A stretch of 64,000 bases of DNA from Rhynchospora pubera (lineage: Eukaryota > Streptophyta > Magnoliopsida > Poales > Cyperaceae), in the NCBI GenBank assembly GCA_028095005.1, contig CM051460.1, forward strand, positions 147,989,461 to 148,053,460, read 5' to 3'. How positions within the stretch are numbered: position 1 is the stretch's first letter; each line of letters opens with the position of its first letter. Made by a program: the position numbers and the translations under genes. Positions 48,555 to 59,800 of the stretch are shown piece by piece. Below the pieces are notes generated by a model. The model was not told where the DNA came from and ran no database searches. It saw nothing but the letters and a program-made list of their open reading frames with translations.

Positions 48555-49528
48555 TAGGGCTGTAAAAAAACCCGTCAACCCGTTTAACCCGTTCGACCCA
48601 CCCAATCCGATCCGTTTTTTACCGGATTTAAAAAAAAATTTAGTCGGGTACGGGTTTTAATTTTGACAAACCCGTTAAATTGGGTTGGATTACGGGTTTT
48701 ATATTAGCAACCCGTGTATATCCGGACCCGACCCATTTATTATTATTAACTCCTCCGGCATCTCATTTATCCCATTCCTTCAGAGATCGACTCTTTGATC
48801 TCCTTCGTCGCCTCATTCTCCTCCCTATCCACAAAGGTATCTTTTGATTATTTGTTATTTTTTATTTTCTTTGTATCAAGGTATAACTCCGTTCTTTTAA
48901 AAACAGAAACAAAATAGCAATGCTTGATTATATAATATCTTATTTTGATTGTATGCTATTGCATCACGTAGATTGAAATTTATAAGGTTTATATTTTGCA
49001 AATGGACTATTTGTAAAAATGTCTTACTGACTAGTCTTATCAATTTATTATTTTTAATTTTATTTTTTTGTCAACACTTCAATAAACTTACAAGTACTGT
49101 TATTAACTAGTTTATTCAAAAGTTCAAATAATTGGATTCATGCGTGTAAGAACACAAAATAAAATAAAATTAGTGTTTACCTTTTCCTTATATGGTCTTT
49201 GAATTATGTTATCTATTTTGCTTACCAAGCTGTTATGAGTTATAAATTGTCTTTTGTAGTATGGATGTTATATTTTGTTATGTTTTTGATGTGATGTTAT
49301 ATGTTAAAATTGTCTTTTATGTTATTTATTGTGCATTTTTATTTAATGAAAATTTTAACCCGTCAAACCCGCCAAACCCGTTAAACCCGCAAAAATCCGT
49401 ATATAAAAAAATTGATGGGTTGGGTTAGATTACGGGTGAATTAATTAATTTTTTATCTTAACCCGGTATTATCGGGTTGGGTTCAAATTTTGATAAAATA
49501 ACATCAACCTACCCGTTGTACACCCCTA
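48555..49528. mobile_element. Non-autonomous hAT-type transposon
   Basis: 974 bp with ends TAGGGCTGTA and, in reverse complement, TAGGGGTGTA. It is flanked by a perfect 8-bp duplication CATATTGG (48547-48554 and 49529-49536), the hAT length. Both ends carry runs of the word AACCCGT/ACGGGTT (for example CCCGTCAACCCGTTTAACCC and AACCCGTCAAACCCGCCAAA), typical of subterminal binding sites. The interior is AT-rich with no transposase frame. A C/T-rich stretch at 48740-48835 ends in a splice-donor-like AAAG|GTATC and may be the leader of the lost transposase gene. It lies 239 bp upstream of the CAMTA ATG. Confidence 0.92.
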
Positions 49529-49536
49529 CATATTGG

Positions 49537-50653
49537 CGACTGGAAGGCATCTGCTGCTTCTGCCTCTGCTTTGGGTTCGCTTCTCCTCTACAGTTGACAG
49601 ATATTTGTTGCCTTGTTGGGAAGTCATAGAAAGATCTGGACCTTTCATCTAATATCGGACGATCTTAAACCAAAGGATGGTATTTGGAGAACAGCGCTAT
49701 TGAACTATTTGTATTTGACAAGAAATAAACGATCAAATATTGTATATTTCACTTTTTAAACTCTTTCCAACTCTAACGATACCAATTTTTTTTGTATAAA
49801 TTGGTAAGATAACTAGCTTAAATTTTATATAAATAATCACTCGTTTATTTTAGTGTCTATACTATTTGTTCATACAAAGGACAGTTGATATCTACAATAC
49901 CGACTTTTCTTTTATTGAAAATATTTAAAAAAAAACTTATAAGAGCACCGATTCATAGCATGCAAATATTTATATCTCTACTCATGTAATTGTGGGTCCC
50001 TCCCATTAGATACATGTGATGAAAATATGGTTCTTCCGGGAATCTTGGCCACACAGAGGTTGAACATCCTATCTAATCCTTTTTTTTTTTTTGAGGCAAA
50101 AATGAGGTTCAGAACCTATCTAATCCTTTTTATATGAATTCTCACAATTTCCTTCTTTTTTTCCCCCTTTTTTCTTGGATCAGTATGGATCTCACTGGTA
50201 TAGGACTAAGAGAAGCATCAGTATATACTATATACATTGAACATGGATCCTTTGGATTTTTTTAGTTGCCTTTTTTATGAACTTGATTAAAATAGTTTAA
50301 TATAGTATTATAGTGACAGAAGCAGGGGCAACAACCCCAACCCCCTTGACTCCTTGGTTTCAACTGAATTTGCCCCTCCTTACTGGTTCAGATATTTTAT
50401 GTTATGTTTCTAAGTTTCAATGGTTGTATAAAATGTTAAGAACAAGTTAATATATGCAAAATATATGGAGTATTTAATAATCGGAAAACCGCAATATAAC
50501 AAATGACAAAGTTGAAAAGTTAACTTTGTGCAAAGTATGCATTTTTGTTGTTCTAACATCTTGAATATTATGATGTCTTTTATCTAAATATATTGATATA
50601 TTCGTCTATAAGTAATAACATAATTAGAAAATAAATATTTTTATTTATAATAT
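49537..50653. other. Intergenic, no gene seen
   Basis: AT-rich. A 21-bp phrase (AACCTATCTAATCCTTTTT, also as CATCCTATCTAATCCTTTTT) recurs at about 50066 and 50115. Confidence 0.45.
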
Positions 50654-51473
50654 GAACAAGGTTTCGGTGCCACACTTTATGGTGACACAAATACCACATT
50701 TTATCTTTTTATTTTTTAATTCAAAAATCTAAAATTTTAGTGTTCAATCCTAATAGTTGATCTTAATCATTTTAATAATGGATGTGTTGTCATAAATTTT
50801 ATAATTTTCACAGTTCATTTGATACTTGATCAATATGTCGAAAAATGGATATATTAGAATTAATTTATCGTAGTTTTTAAGATTCATTCAATTTCAACAT
50901 CTTAATCATGTTATAATTAATATTATTAATTATAATTAATGTGACCTATATTATTAAATATAAATCAAGTTCTTTAAACATATTTAATTAAAAGATGTAT
51001 TGAATTTTGATGGAAAATTCAATGTACCGGATTCATTTGAATTTTTATCCCTTTAATTATCTTAGTCTAATTTCACTAATTTCCGCGATTAAGAACATGA
51101 TAGGAGAATAAAAAACGTCAAAATGAAACCATCAATTAGACTAAGGAAAATTGAAGAAGATCAAGTTTCCGCATAACGTCATGTCTGCCCTTCCAAGCTG
51201 TAAGTTCTAACTTACGATTTATTATTTTATATGAAATATATGATCTTGGACGTTAATTAATAAAATATTTACATGTTTAAATATTTTTACATCTAGCAAA
51301 TCAAGCATCAAATGAACTTCAAAAATTATAAAATTTTATGATAGTGAATCCATCGTTATAATGAATAAAAACAATGATTAGGATTAGACGATTAAATTTT
51401 AATTTTTTTAAAAAATAAAAGGTTAACCGTGACATTTATGGCACCACAAAAGTATGGCACTGGAACTTTGTTC
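50654..51473. mobile_element. 820-bp Mutator-type MITE with 9-bp target duplication
   Basis: Ends GAACAAGGTTTCGGTGCC and, in reverse complement, GAACAAAGTTCCAGTGCC. The arms stay similar for nearly 200 bp (AATGGATGTGTTGTC/AACGATGGATT, AAATTTTATAATTTT, TTCATTTGAT.CTTGAT). The flanks are an exact 9-bp duplication TTATAATAT (50645-50653 and 51474-51482). No coding frame. A one-armed remnant of the same family is at 28649-28800. Confidence 0.9.
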
Positions 51474-51663
51474 TTATAATATATAATTTTAGTTTTGGGG
51501 TAGCTTTAATTTACATCCAACTGTTCATTTGATATCTTCAAAATAATTGTTCTATCTAAAAAAACTACAAATGTTTTCTTTTCTATTAAAAAAAAAGATA
51601 GGTATCAGATTTGAATCAATTATTTTTTTTATTTTAGTTTTTACATAACAAATTTAAAATAAT

Positions 51664-52067
51664 GAGATGGGCTAAAATCAGTCACGACTGACGGATGCAA
51701 TCGTCAGCTACGATCAAATCTTAATTTTCGAGATTCTAACATTCGATCCGAACCGTTCATTGTGTTCTCCATATTGAAATCTCATTGGAGACCAAATTTT
51801 ACATTTTTCTGATTTTATTTACTATTTTTTTGAGATTTTTAAAAATCATAATTATTGAAGGATCCAGAATTGTTTAGATTAAGAATTTTGTAAAATATCA
51901 AACAAATACTAAACAATTTCAGAAAAATATAAAATTTGGTCTCCAATGAGATTTCAATGTGGAGAACATATTGAACGGTTCGGATCGACTGTTAGAATAT
52001 TAAAAATTGAGATTTGATCGTAGCTGACGGTTGCATCCGTCAGTCGTGGCTGATTTTAGCCCATCTC
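51664..52067. mobile_element. 404-bp Mutator-type MITE with 9-bp target duplication
   Basis: Near-perfect arms of about 160 bp starting GAGATGGGCTAAAATCAG at both ends. The two copies differ at only a few sites (GTCACGACTG/GCCACGACTG, GCAATCGTC/GCAACCGTC). The flanks are an exact duplication TAAAATAAT (51655-51663 and 52068-52076). GAGAT-type termini and a 9-bp duplication point to Mutator-like mobilisation. Confidence 0.92.
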
Positions 52068-52076
52068 TAAAATAAT

Positions 52077-52770
52077 TGATGAAAGTTGTAACATTTTCTT
52101 GGACAGACGACCAATCAATTTTCATGTCGAAGCAAATTATCATGTTCTATTTAACTGATGGAGAAAATGTTTAAATATTTAATTTGTTAGACTAATAGTC
52201 TTTTATAAGATAGTAAATGGATGCGACTTCGAAGTTGGATTTGTAAAACCATGAAAAATTGGAAACATTTACTGATGAAATATAACAAAGAAAGTGGGAA
52301 TTCAGTAAAGTAACGGGCTAAATTTTCACTGAACGGACAAAAATAGATAAATAAAATTAATGATTATACTATGTCTCTGTTTATCTGAGTAAATCACCTT
52401 AATTAAAAAAAAAGTTAAATTAAATGCAAACATTCTATTATACTCTTCAGATAACAGCGACTTCAGACCCATAAATAGGTCCACCAGACCAATTAGAAAC
52501 AAACGGTTCCTTACTCTGATGTTTGATGCGAATCAGTCATCTGGTAAACGCAATTCACGTTTATTTTAGTAATGTTTTATTATGTAAGCGAACTGGTGCA
52601 TGAACGCCACGTAATTTGGACAACTTTTAATCAATATAAATTGAAGCGTGAAAGACCGAAAAGATCGAAGACACATGTCACCGAGTCACTCCATTTAATC
52701 TCTGGCTCTAGTAGGTGTTTTATTTGTCGATTATGCAAACCTTTTTACGGGTCTCTCTGCGTTTCTTTTA
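52077..52770. other. Intergenic, no gene seen
   Basis: AT-rich. The frame at 52572-52967 runs across the MITE boundary at 52771 and is a chance frame. Confidence 0.45.
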
Positions 52771-52928
52771 GGATGTGTTTGGATTGGAGTGGGAAGAAGA
52801 GAACAAGGAAGAAGAGCTCAAATTTATTATTAAGTAATTCAAACTTTTCACAAAATTACACACTTCCCAATATTTTTTTCTACTTCTTTTATTTCTCCGT
52901 TCTTCCCACACCTCATCCAAACGGAGTC
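52771..52928. mobile_element. Tourist-like MITE (PIF/Harbinger type)
   Basis: 158 bp with ends GGATGTGTTTGGATTGG and, in reverse complement, GACTCCGTTTGGATGAGG, flanked by TTA on both sides (52768-52770 and 52929-52931). A 3-bp TTA duplication and a GTTTGGAT terminus fit the Tourist group. Confidence 0.75.
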
Positions 52929-52931
52929 TTA

Positions 52932-53742
52932 AGCAAAAAAAATAAAAAAACGACCATGCTTTGGTGAGTCACACTGTCACGATCTAACTTGATCTGACAA
53001 TAGAAATTGCAGAATTTCACAATGCGTTCGCACTGATACAGGGATGCAGTCGCACTCGTACCAGACCAGATTTGGTACTGATACAGTAATTGAGAAGAGA
53101 AATTATGAAATTGAATGAAATTGAGATAAGGAATGGATGAGAATCGAATAGAGATAAGAATCTAAAAAGAAATTGCACTGGAAATCAATTCTTTCATTGA
53201 ATTCAGAAATTACAAGAAAATTCGTAGAAAAATAGAGCTAAAATGAGAAAATAGGTTTTCAGATCTGATTTCATGATCGTTTCTCTCTCCTCAGCCTCTC
53301 CTTATATAATACTAGATAATGAAATCATTTAATTTCTAATTACATCAACTAATAAGCAAAACTAAGAAAAATTTAGTTACGGAAGCCATAACTCTCGTAA
53401 CAGCCTAACGACTTCATTCACTCTGCTTCTCCATTCGCTCCAGTTGAAACAACCGTATCATCTCCATTAAGTCTACTGGACCCTGGCCTGTTAACAACTA
53501 TCCATGCAACTTCAACAATTATGTTTACAATTCTAACAGTTATCCAAATGAACTACAACAATTGTATATTACAGGATGCACTTGCATCTTGAGATGCATT
53601 TTTAGGCTGTAACACACACTCTCGTGACTCGTCTCGCAAGAGCAATTTTAGAAAGTTTTGACGCGTTACAACTTATTATTACAAGATCAACTAGAATTTA
53701 CGATAAGTTCTATGCGTTTTTAATTCCGTGATTTTTCTTTCA
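52932..53742. other. Intergenic, no gene seen
   Basis: No coding frame. Two CGCACTCGTAC/CGCACTGATAC phrases at about 53026-53066 and TTGGTACTGATACAG suggest old repeat DNA, but no boundaries could be set. Confidence 0.4.
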
Positions 53743-53890
53743 GGGCTCTGTTTGGATTGCTTAGGAATAAGAGAAATAGCATATTTCTAGGCGGAAAGTA
53801 TTAAAAAGTGTGTAACTTTATAGACAATTTAGATTGTTTATAATAAATTTACGTCTAGGAAGAAGCTACTCCTCCTATTCCCATAAATAG
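53743..53890. mobile_element. Truncated copy of the MITE family at 54362
   Basis: Starts GGGCTCTGTTTGGATTGCTTAGG and continues with AAAAGTGTGTAA, TTGTTTATAATAAATTTA and TAGGAAGA as in the 54362-54521 copy. It stops at CCTATTCCC just before the right terminal repeat. Confidence 0.7.
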
Positions 53891-54361
53891 ATTTAAAAAT
53901 AGTTGGGCAATGCCAAACATGATTCTCTCGTTGAAGCTCAAAGGGTGTCGAACTTGTATCACTACATCAAACTAGTTATAATGCTCAAAGGATGTCACAA
54001 TAAACAATATATTATCATTTAGTGCACCAATGTAGCAAGAATTGAAAATTTTAAGGATCAAAATACAGCTTGGAAAATTTTTCTGATCAAAATGGTAACT
54101 GGGTAATACATTAAGAACCAAATGCGTGTTTACTTTTTCAATATATAATTTATATACGTTAAGAAAATGATTTGAAAAGATTTGATTTGGACCATTTAAG
54201 ATAACCATGATTATGTAGCTTTCTTTCAATAGATTGATTGCACAAAAGCTCGTAAAAATTTCTTGATTTTTTTAATCACTTAAAACGTGCTCACTGCTCA
54301 GTATTTTTTTTATGACCCTGATGAAGTTTTCACATAAATGAAATATGTAAAAATAAATCTA

Positions 54362-54521
54362 TGGGGCCGTTTGGATCACTTAGGAATTTGGAGAAGTTGT
54401 AATTTCTAGAAATAAATTTATTGAAAAGTGTGTAATTTTGTGAAAAATTTGGATTGTTTATAATAAATTTATGGTAGGAAGATGAAATTCTCCAATTCCT
54501 TGGGGAATCCAAACAGCCCCA
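54362..54521. mobile_element. 160-bp MITE with TGGGGC(C/T)GTTTGGAT ends
   Basis: Terminal inverted repeats TGGGGCCGTTTGGAT and TGGGGCTGTTTGGATTCC, with TA on both outer sides (54360-54361 and 54522-54523). The interior is palindromic and AT-rich. It is related to the truncated copy at 53743 and by its terminus to the 52771 element. Superfamily (Tourist or Stowaway) is not settled because TA or a 3-bp duplication are both possible. Confidence 0.8.
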
Positions 54522-54523
54522 TA

Positions 54524-54969
54524 AGATGGATATTTTCCTTTTAGAAAACTTAACAGTGACTGCTAAGTGGTTTAAGGTGATATTTATATCAGATAAGTCA
54601 CAAGCACAATAGAGGTTCCCAAACGCTAGTCTTGCTTAACCTCCCCTGCCTAACCGGCTAACCCCTCCTAGTTCCAAATATAATATTTCTTCAATATGCA
54701 CGTGTTTTGCACTGTATAAAATCATTTCTAAAAGAGTTCAGTACTATATTGTCACTTGTATTGAGAGAAGGATATAATACTTGAGCACTGTTTCGATCGA
54801 AATTGACTTCTAAGAATTGGGAGTTTGGGACTGATTAGCGTCACCAAAGATCTTTCCGTCTCAGTTAGTTCGTCAGGTATATATTTTTTTTTTCTGAAGG
54901 TTGGTTTGAAAATATAGAATTTGAAAATAAATGTTTTCTATGTGAATCAAACTAAGGATCACTTAGTTT
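54524..54969. other. Intergenic, no gene seen
   Basis: AT-rich. No repeat or coding frame could be supported. Confidence 0.4.
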
Positions 54970-54977
54970 ACGGACAG

Positions 54978-55075
54978 CCGAAATTAATTTATATAAAAAT
55001 TTATACTCAAAAATTTTTAATATACAGAATTATTATTATTTTTTTAATAAGAAGAAAGTTCCAACGCGTTTCAGA
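54978..55075 (+). repeat. Left terminal inverted repeat
   Basis: About 98 bp, AT-rich, pairing with about 61605-61702 on the other strand. The last shared block is TAAGAAGAAAGTTCCAACGC. Confidence 0.85.
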
Positions 55076-55093
55076 AGCGAGTATTCGAATTCC

Positions 55094-55158
55094 CCTTCGT
55101 ACGCGTTTATAAAACGCGCTCCAGGGCTCCGAACGCGTTTTATAAACGCGTACGAAGG
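55094..55158. repeat. Palindrome 1 (left, outer)
   Basis: Perfect 25-bp arms (beginning CCTTCGTACGCGTTTATAAA) around a 15-nt centre with CTCCAGGGCTC. Confidence 0.95.
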
Positions 55159-55194
55159 AGAGATGCTGTCCACTTTCCTCTCGTTTGTCAGAGT

Positions 55195-55257
55195 TTCGTA
55201 CGCGTTTATAAAACGCGTTCAAAGCCCTGGAGTGCATTTTATAAACGCGTTCGAAGG
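55195..55257. repeat. Palindrome 2 (left, inner)
   Basis: Same core (TTCGTACGCGTTTATAAAAC) with a slightly decayed right arm (GCATTTTATAAACGCGTTCG). Confidence 0.9.
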
Positions 55258-55440
55258 TGTATTATTTAATTTTTAGAAAAAAAAGTACAAGCATGCTCTG
55301 ATAAAGACTGCAAACGACATGACAAGATTTGATTTTACAATGTCATCTTTGAACTACTGAAATTATTTATAAAAGCAGCCATTGTTGAATTAGAATGCAC
55401 AAACACCCACTACCTCCTTCTTGTTAAAACCTTCAGTACA

Positions 55441-56391
55441 ATGGACAAAGGAAATAGCTCTAACTCAAATAATGATGTTCCAAACTATCGAAGAGCAACC
55501 CGCATTGAGTATTGGCCAACTTTCTACCATTACCCTGCCAATAGAAATCAACCAGAAAACGGAGAATACGAGGCAATTTGTCGCTCTTGTTATCGCACTT
55601 TGAAATACAACATCCATGAAGACACGACTGAAGAGGGAGACGTGCTCGAGTTAAAAATACACTACCAATGGCACATTAATGGTGGGCCGGAAAGGGAACA
55701 GAAGGAGTACCAGGAGCGGCGATGGCGGGAACACGAAAAGAATCTGAACCGAGAAAGGCGATATGACTGGTACAAAAAATATTACACAGAACCTCAACCC
55801 ATCCCCCAACAACAACCGAAACCCTACCTCTCGTGTGAACCAACTCACTGGACCGTTTACAAGAAAATATACAACTTTAATGGAGACCACACAGTGACCT
55901 GTACAAGGTGTGCTCAAGTTTTCAATTACAAAGAAAACATATTGCGTGACCACTACCATGAGCACAAACGTCACGACGAGAATGAACAAAGAGCTCGGGA
56001 CATAGAGACGCAGAGGATTATTAAAGAAAGAAATGAAGAAATGGATCGTAAACAAAAAATTAGGGAAGAAGAGGCAAGGAAAAAAAGGTTCAAAAAATCA
56101 GAGCAAAAATTGAGAGAAATGAATAAGAGGGATGAACTTCGACAAATTGCGGCAAGCCGAATGGCAGAGATAGAAAAAGAAGAAACCGAAGCGGCTTTTT
56201 GGAACGAAGCCGCTCAATTCGATGACAACAGTGTTCCGAGTAATCAACAAGAAGATGATGCTGCTTTTTGGAACGAAGTCGCTCAGTTCGCTGACAACAC
56301 TGGTGCGAGTAATCAACAACAACCGAATGATGAAGATGAGCAACCATGGTGGGATGAAATTCTACAACATGTAGATAGTCAAAATCTCTAA
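55441..56391 (+). CDS. Two-zinc-finger coiled-coil protein of the 6.7-kb element, function unknown
   Basis: 316 aa, intronless, intact, starting at ATG 55441 about 180 bp inside the left palindromes. Two CCHH-type fingers can be read: C47-x2-C50 ... H74-x3-H78, and C154-x2-C157 ... H171/H173-H178 (CTRCAQVFNY ... RDHYHEHKRH). Both lie in a W-TxY/VY context (EYWPTFYHY; THWTVYKKIYNF), so they look like a duplicated BED-like module. Residues 180-250 are a highly charged coiled coil. The C-terminus has a twice-repeated AAFWNEAAQFDDN / AAFWNEVAQFADN motif and a third WWDEILQ, which looks like an acidic interaction peptide. DNA binding is inferred from the fingers. I know no named family. Confidence 0.75.
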   Translation: MDKGNSSNSNNDVPNYRRATRIEYWPTFYHYPANRNQPENGEYEAICRSCYRTLKYNIHEDTTEEGDVLELKIHYQWHINGGPEREQKEYQERRWREHEKNLNRERRYDWYKKYYTEPQPIPQQQPKPYLSCEPTHWTVYKKIYNFNGDHTVTCTRCAQVFNYKENILRDHYHEHKRHDENEQRARDIETQRIIKERNEEMDRKQKIREEEARKKRFKKSEQKLREMNKRDELRQIAASRMAEIEKEETEAAFWNEAAQFDDNSVPSNQQEDDAAFWNEVAQFADNTGASNQQQPNDEDEQPWWDEILQHVDSQNL

Positions 56392-56870
56392 ATATTTATA
56401 TGATTGTAATATTTATGTGTTTTATTATTATGGTTGTTAATGTACTTTAGTTGGAATTGTTAATGCAATGTTTTATTTTTATGGTTGTTTTTTATTTTCC
56501 TTTATTTTTGTAGTGCTTTGCACTATAAGTTGTGGTTTTAATGTGTTGACGTTAAATGGATAAAAGTTGTTGTTTGGAGTATTTCATTTATTGGCGTTTC
56601 AATACATAAACGTTTATGTTTCAAGTAGTGCTTTGCACTCCGAAATTCCAAGTCATAATAATACACAAGTCAATCAGCACAAGTCATAATAAACAATCCA
56701 ATAAATACACAAGTCAATCACAAGTCATAAACGAAAAATAGTCAATCAACATCAGTAATACACAAGTCAATCACAAGTCCATAAACGAAAAATAAACGAT
56801 CCGTCCATCATCAGTCCATAAACAAAAAAGAACTGTCATCATCAGCAATAAAATCAGTCCATCATCATAA
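56392..56870. other. Intergenic between the two convergent element genes
   Basis: Both genes end here. The phrase TAGTGCTTTGCACT is present in two forms at about 56511 and 56625 in opposite sense context, and CACAAGTCAATCA.CACAAGTC is repeated four times between 56660 and 56780. No gene seen. Confidence 0.55.
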
Positions 56871-59800
56871 CTAACGCCGCCGCCTCCTCCTAGGTCCTGA
56901 AGGTGAAAATCTGTCAATCACCCTCACCACACGCCTATCTCGTATACCCGGGGCAGTAACATCTCCCGAGTCAGTGGAGTCCGTATCCCCATCGTCCTCC
57001 TCCTGGCGGTCCTCCTGCTGGTCCTGCTGAGCCTCCTGCTGTATGGGCCCAAACTCAACAGGCTGCCCAGCCTCCTGAGGAGTCGCTATAGGGACATAAT
57101 CACCCTCCTCATCTCCGGCCGTCCGCAGTAATGTGCTGAACGAGTCTGTCCCTCCCATACTACCCAACGGAGTGCCAAATGATGGAATAGAAAAAGGCGT
57201 AGGCACTGACGGAACAGTAAATGGAGGAACAGTAAATGCAGGAAAAGAAAAAGGCATACCAAATGGTGCAAAGGAGTGCGGTGGAGGATCCTGAGGCTGG
57301 AAAATGCCAGTGGGATCCTGAGAAATGCCAGCAAACTGCGAGGTCGATGCTGATGCACTATGCATGGATGGAGTAGGACCTGAGGCTGGAAACTGAGTAG
57401 GAAAGAACGTGCGTGGTCCTAAAATATCATCTAATCGCCCGGTATTCAGTCGACCATCCTATAATATTAAAAAAAAACAATGTCAATATAAATAAATTAG
57501 TATCTAAAATTAAAACTTGCATATGAACGAATACTAACCGCATGCATCAGATCCTCCGCCTGAAGGTCTGTGGGTACAGTCGGACGTGCAGAAGAAGACT
57601 CGTCCCCAGAATCTGGTATGTCCTCAATATTTGTTGGAAGTCCTCGCTGCTCCAACAAATCCTCCAACCTGTAATTTATAAATTATTGAATTTAAAATGC
57701 AAAAAACGCAATAAAAAAATTAAATTATTTAAAATTACCTCAGAGGGATGGAAGCATCATGCAACTGCGAACGACAGTTGGCGAGAATTGCCTTTCCCAC
57801 CCTTTTGCACCCCTTCTTCACAACCAGTCCCAATGCATGAAGTGCATTCTTCAGCGCAGAGTTGCCCTGCAATTTACGAGAATAATGACATATTGCACAA
57901 TTCCATTTACCAATCATACATTCCATATTTAAAAAATTAAGATGTACCGTATTGCGAAGTCTGGACCCCATGTTTGTGTACTGCCTCTGAGCAAGAGGCA
58001 GCAGCTGAGTGCGCTGGAGACGTGCCTCGGCATCCTCTCGTGGCGTGGGTCTCTCGGAGGCACCGTATCGCCAAAACCATCGGAAGTACCGCAGCGTATC
58101 AGTAGCACTCCAGGATCGAGTCTCCAGCTGGCGTGCCTGTAATGCCTCGTCAGTCCACTCAGCACGTGCACTCGCAAAAATGGTAGCAAAATCTGGGCGA
58201 TCTCGATAGGTACCGTGCTGGAAACCCAGCAGGTTCTGTGTCACGTCCCAACTCTGTTAAAATAAACATGTTAGTTCTTTACTCTAATTAAATTGAAGTT
58301 GATCGTATGATAAATCGAAAAAATATAGCAAACGTACCACAGGTAGTGGAGGAGGAGTAAACTGGTACAGTCCAAACTGATGCCTACAACGGTCGGGGTA
58401 GTAGTAGGCAACAATGTGGTAAAAAATCAGCGGCAACCGAACATGCTCCGCTATGGAACCAACCTGTGCTACCCGTGGCATGACAGCCCTGTCGAGTACG
58501 TACGGAAACCAGTTGACGTCTTCAACGTTCAACACGGCTAGGTAGTCCCGTGCGTTCTCCACTGCCCCGCGGTGCTGGCTCCGTGAGAAAGACCGAGTTT
58601 CGCCCCATTTCCTGAAAATTTTGAAGGTTAGGATTGATGTGTTGTAATTTGCATAAAATTATTGAAAAATTATTATAAGTTATTACCTGCCAAACGGCAC
58701 ACATGAATCTAGGTTAGGCTGTCCTAATCCACCGATAGGAGCAACCTCTGGGCGACAAACAGGGAGGTATGACCATGCCCAAAACAATAGTAGCATCCAA
58801 GGTCCCGTCACAACCTTGAAACGCATGGAGGCACGGTCCAGAGCACGATATAGACAAGCAAGCGTGGCACCTCCCCAATTGAAGTCCGAAACTTCATTCA
58901 AATTGCCCTGCATTTAAATTAAACAACGCATTCGAACTCAATTCGAGAACATTGAAAACAATAATAACCATGTAAATAATTTTGCTATAATAATTGTGCT
59001 ATAATAATATTAGTCTTGCTATAATAATTTATATTTTTTTTAATAACAAAATTAAATTGTTGGTTAATTGTGCTCTATTTTTTTCAAATAATAAAATTAA
59101 ATTGCTGGTAAACAAATAAAAAAATTATTTAAGTTAAGAAAATTATACTGATACAAGCTCCAAATAGTATGCTGGGACGGAATTCTGAGAAATATCTGGA
59201 AACATCAACGTCCCAAATAACTCTAGAGCAACTGCACGCGTGTATCGGTCTAACTCCTCATCATCAGCACCTGCCTGTGGCGCCACACCGCAATTTTGTC
59301 GCAACCATTTCAACTTGATGTTGTTGCCCACAACAACATCGCCCCTGCATTGTACAAATTTAAAAAAATCAATACAAGTAAGCAATGCATATACTGAATA
59401 GCAAAAAATCAATATTGCACTTTATTTTTTTCACTTACTCCCTGCTCCTCCTTTCTCTGTGCCAGTCTCCGAAATCTTCATGAGGATAAAGATTTGCACG
59501 AATCTTTTCCTCCCAGTGCCCTCTCGTATTCGACCTAATTGGAATGCCCGTCGAGCGCAAACCATATAAGAAGGCAACATCCTGGTAACAATTACAAAAT
59601 ACGTTAAATTCGTGTCATGTTAATATTGCAATTCGTGTCATATTAAGTCAAAATTTTATGTTACAATTAATTGTGAAAATTAATACGAAAATTATATTAA
59701 AAAAATTTAATATCAAGTTTAAATAAATTACCTGTAGAGTAACGGTCATCTCTCCAACGGGAAAATAGAAAGTATGCGTCTCCGGACGCCAAAACTCGAC

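Noticed and set aside
52572..52967. 131-codon plus-strand frame
   Set aside because: It runs from unrelated flanking DNA into a MITE; no motif.
55651..56347. Minus-strand frames of 81-134 codons opposite the 316-aa gene
   Set aside because: Shadows of the plus-strand gene: hydrophobic composition mirrors its charged codons, and the plus frame is longer with clear fingers.
57086..57358. 90-codon minus-strand frame in the last PMD exon
   Set aside because: Out of frame with the phase-consistent 10-exon model.
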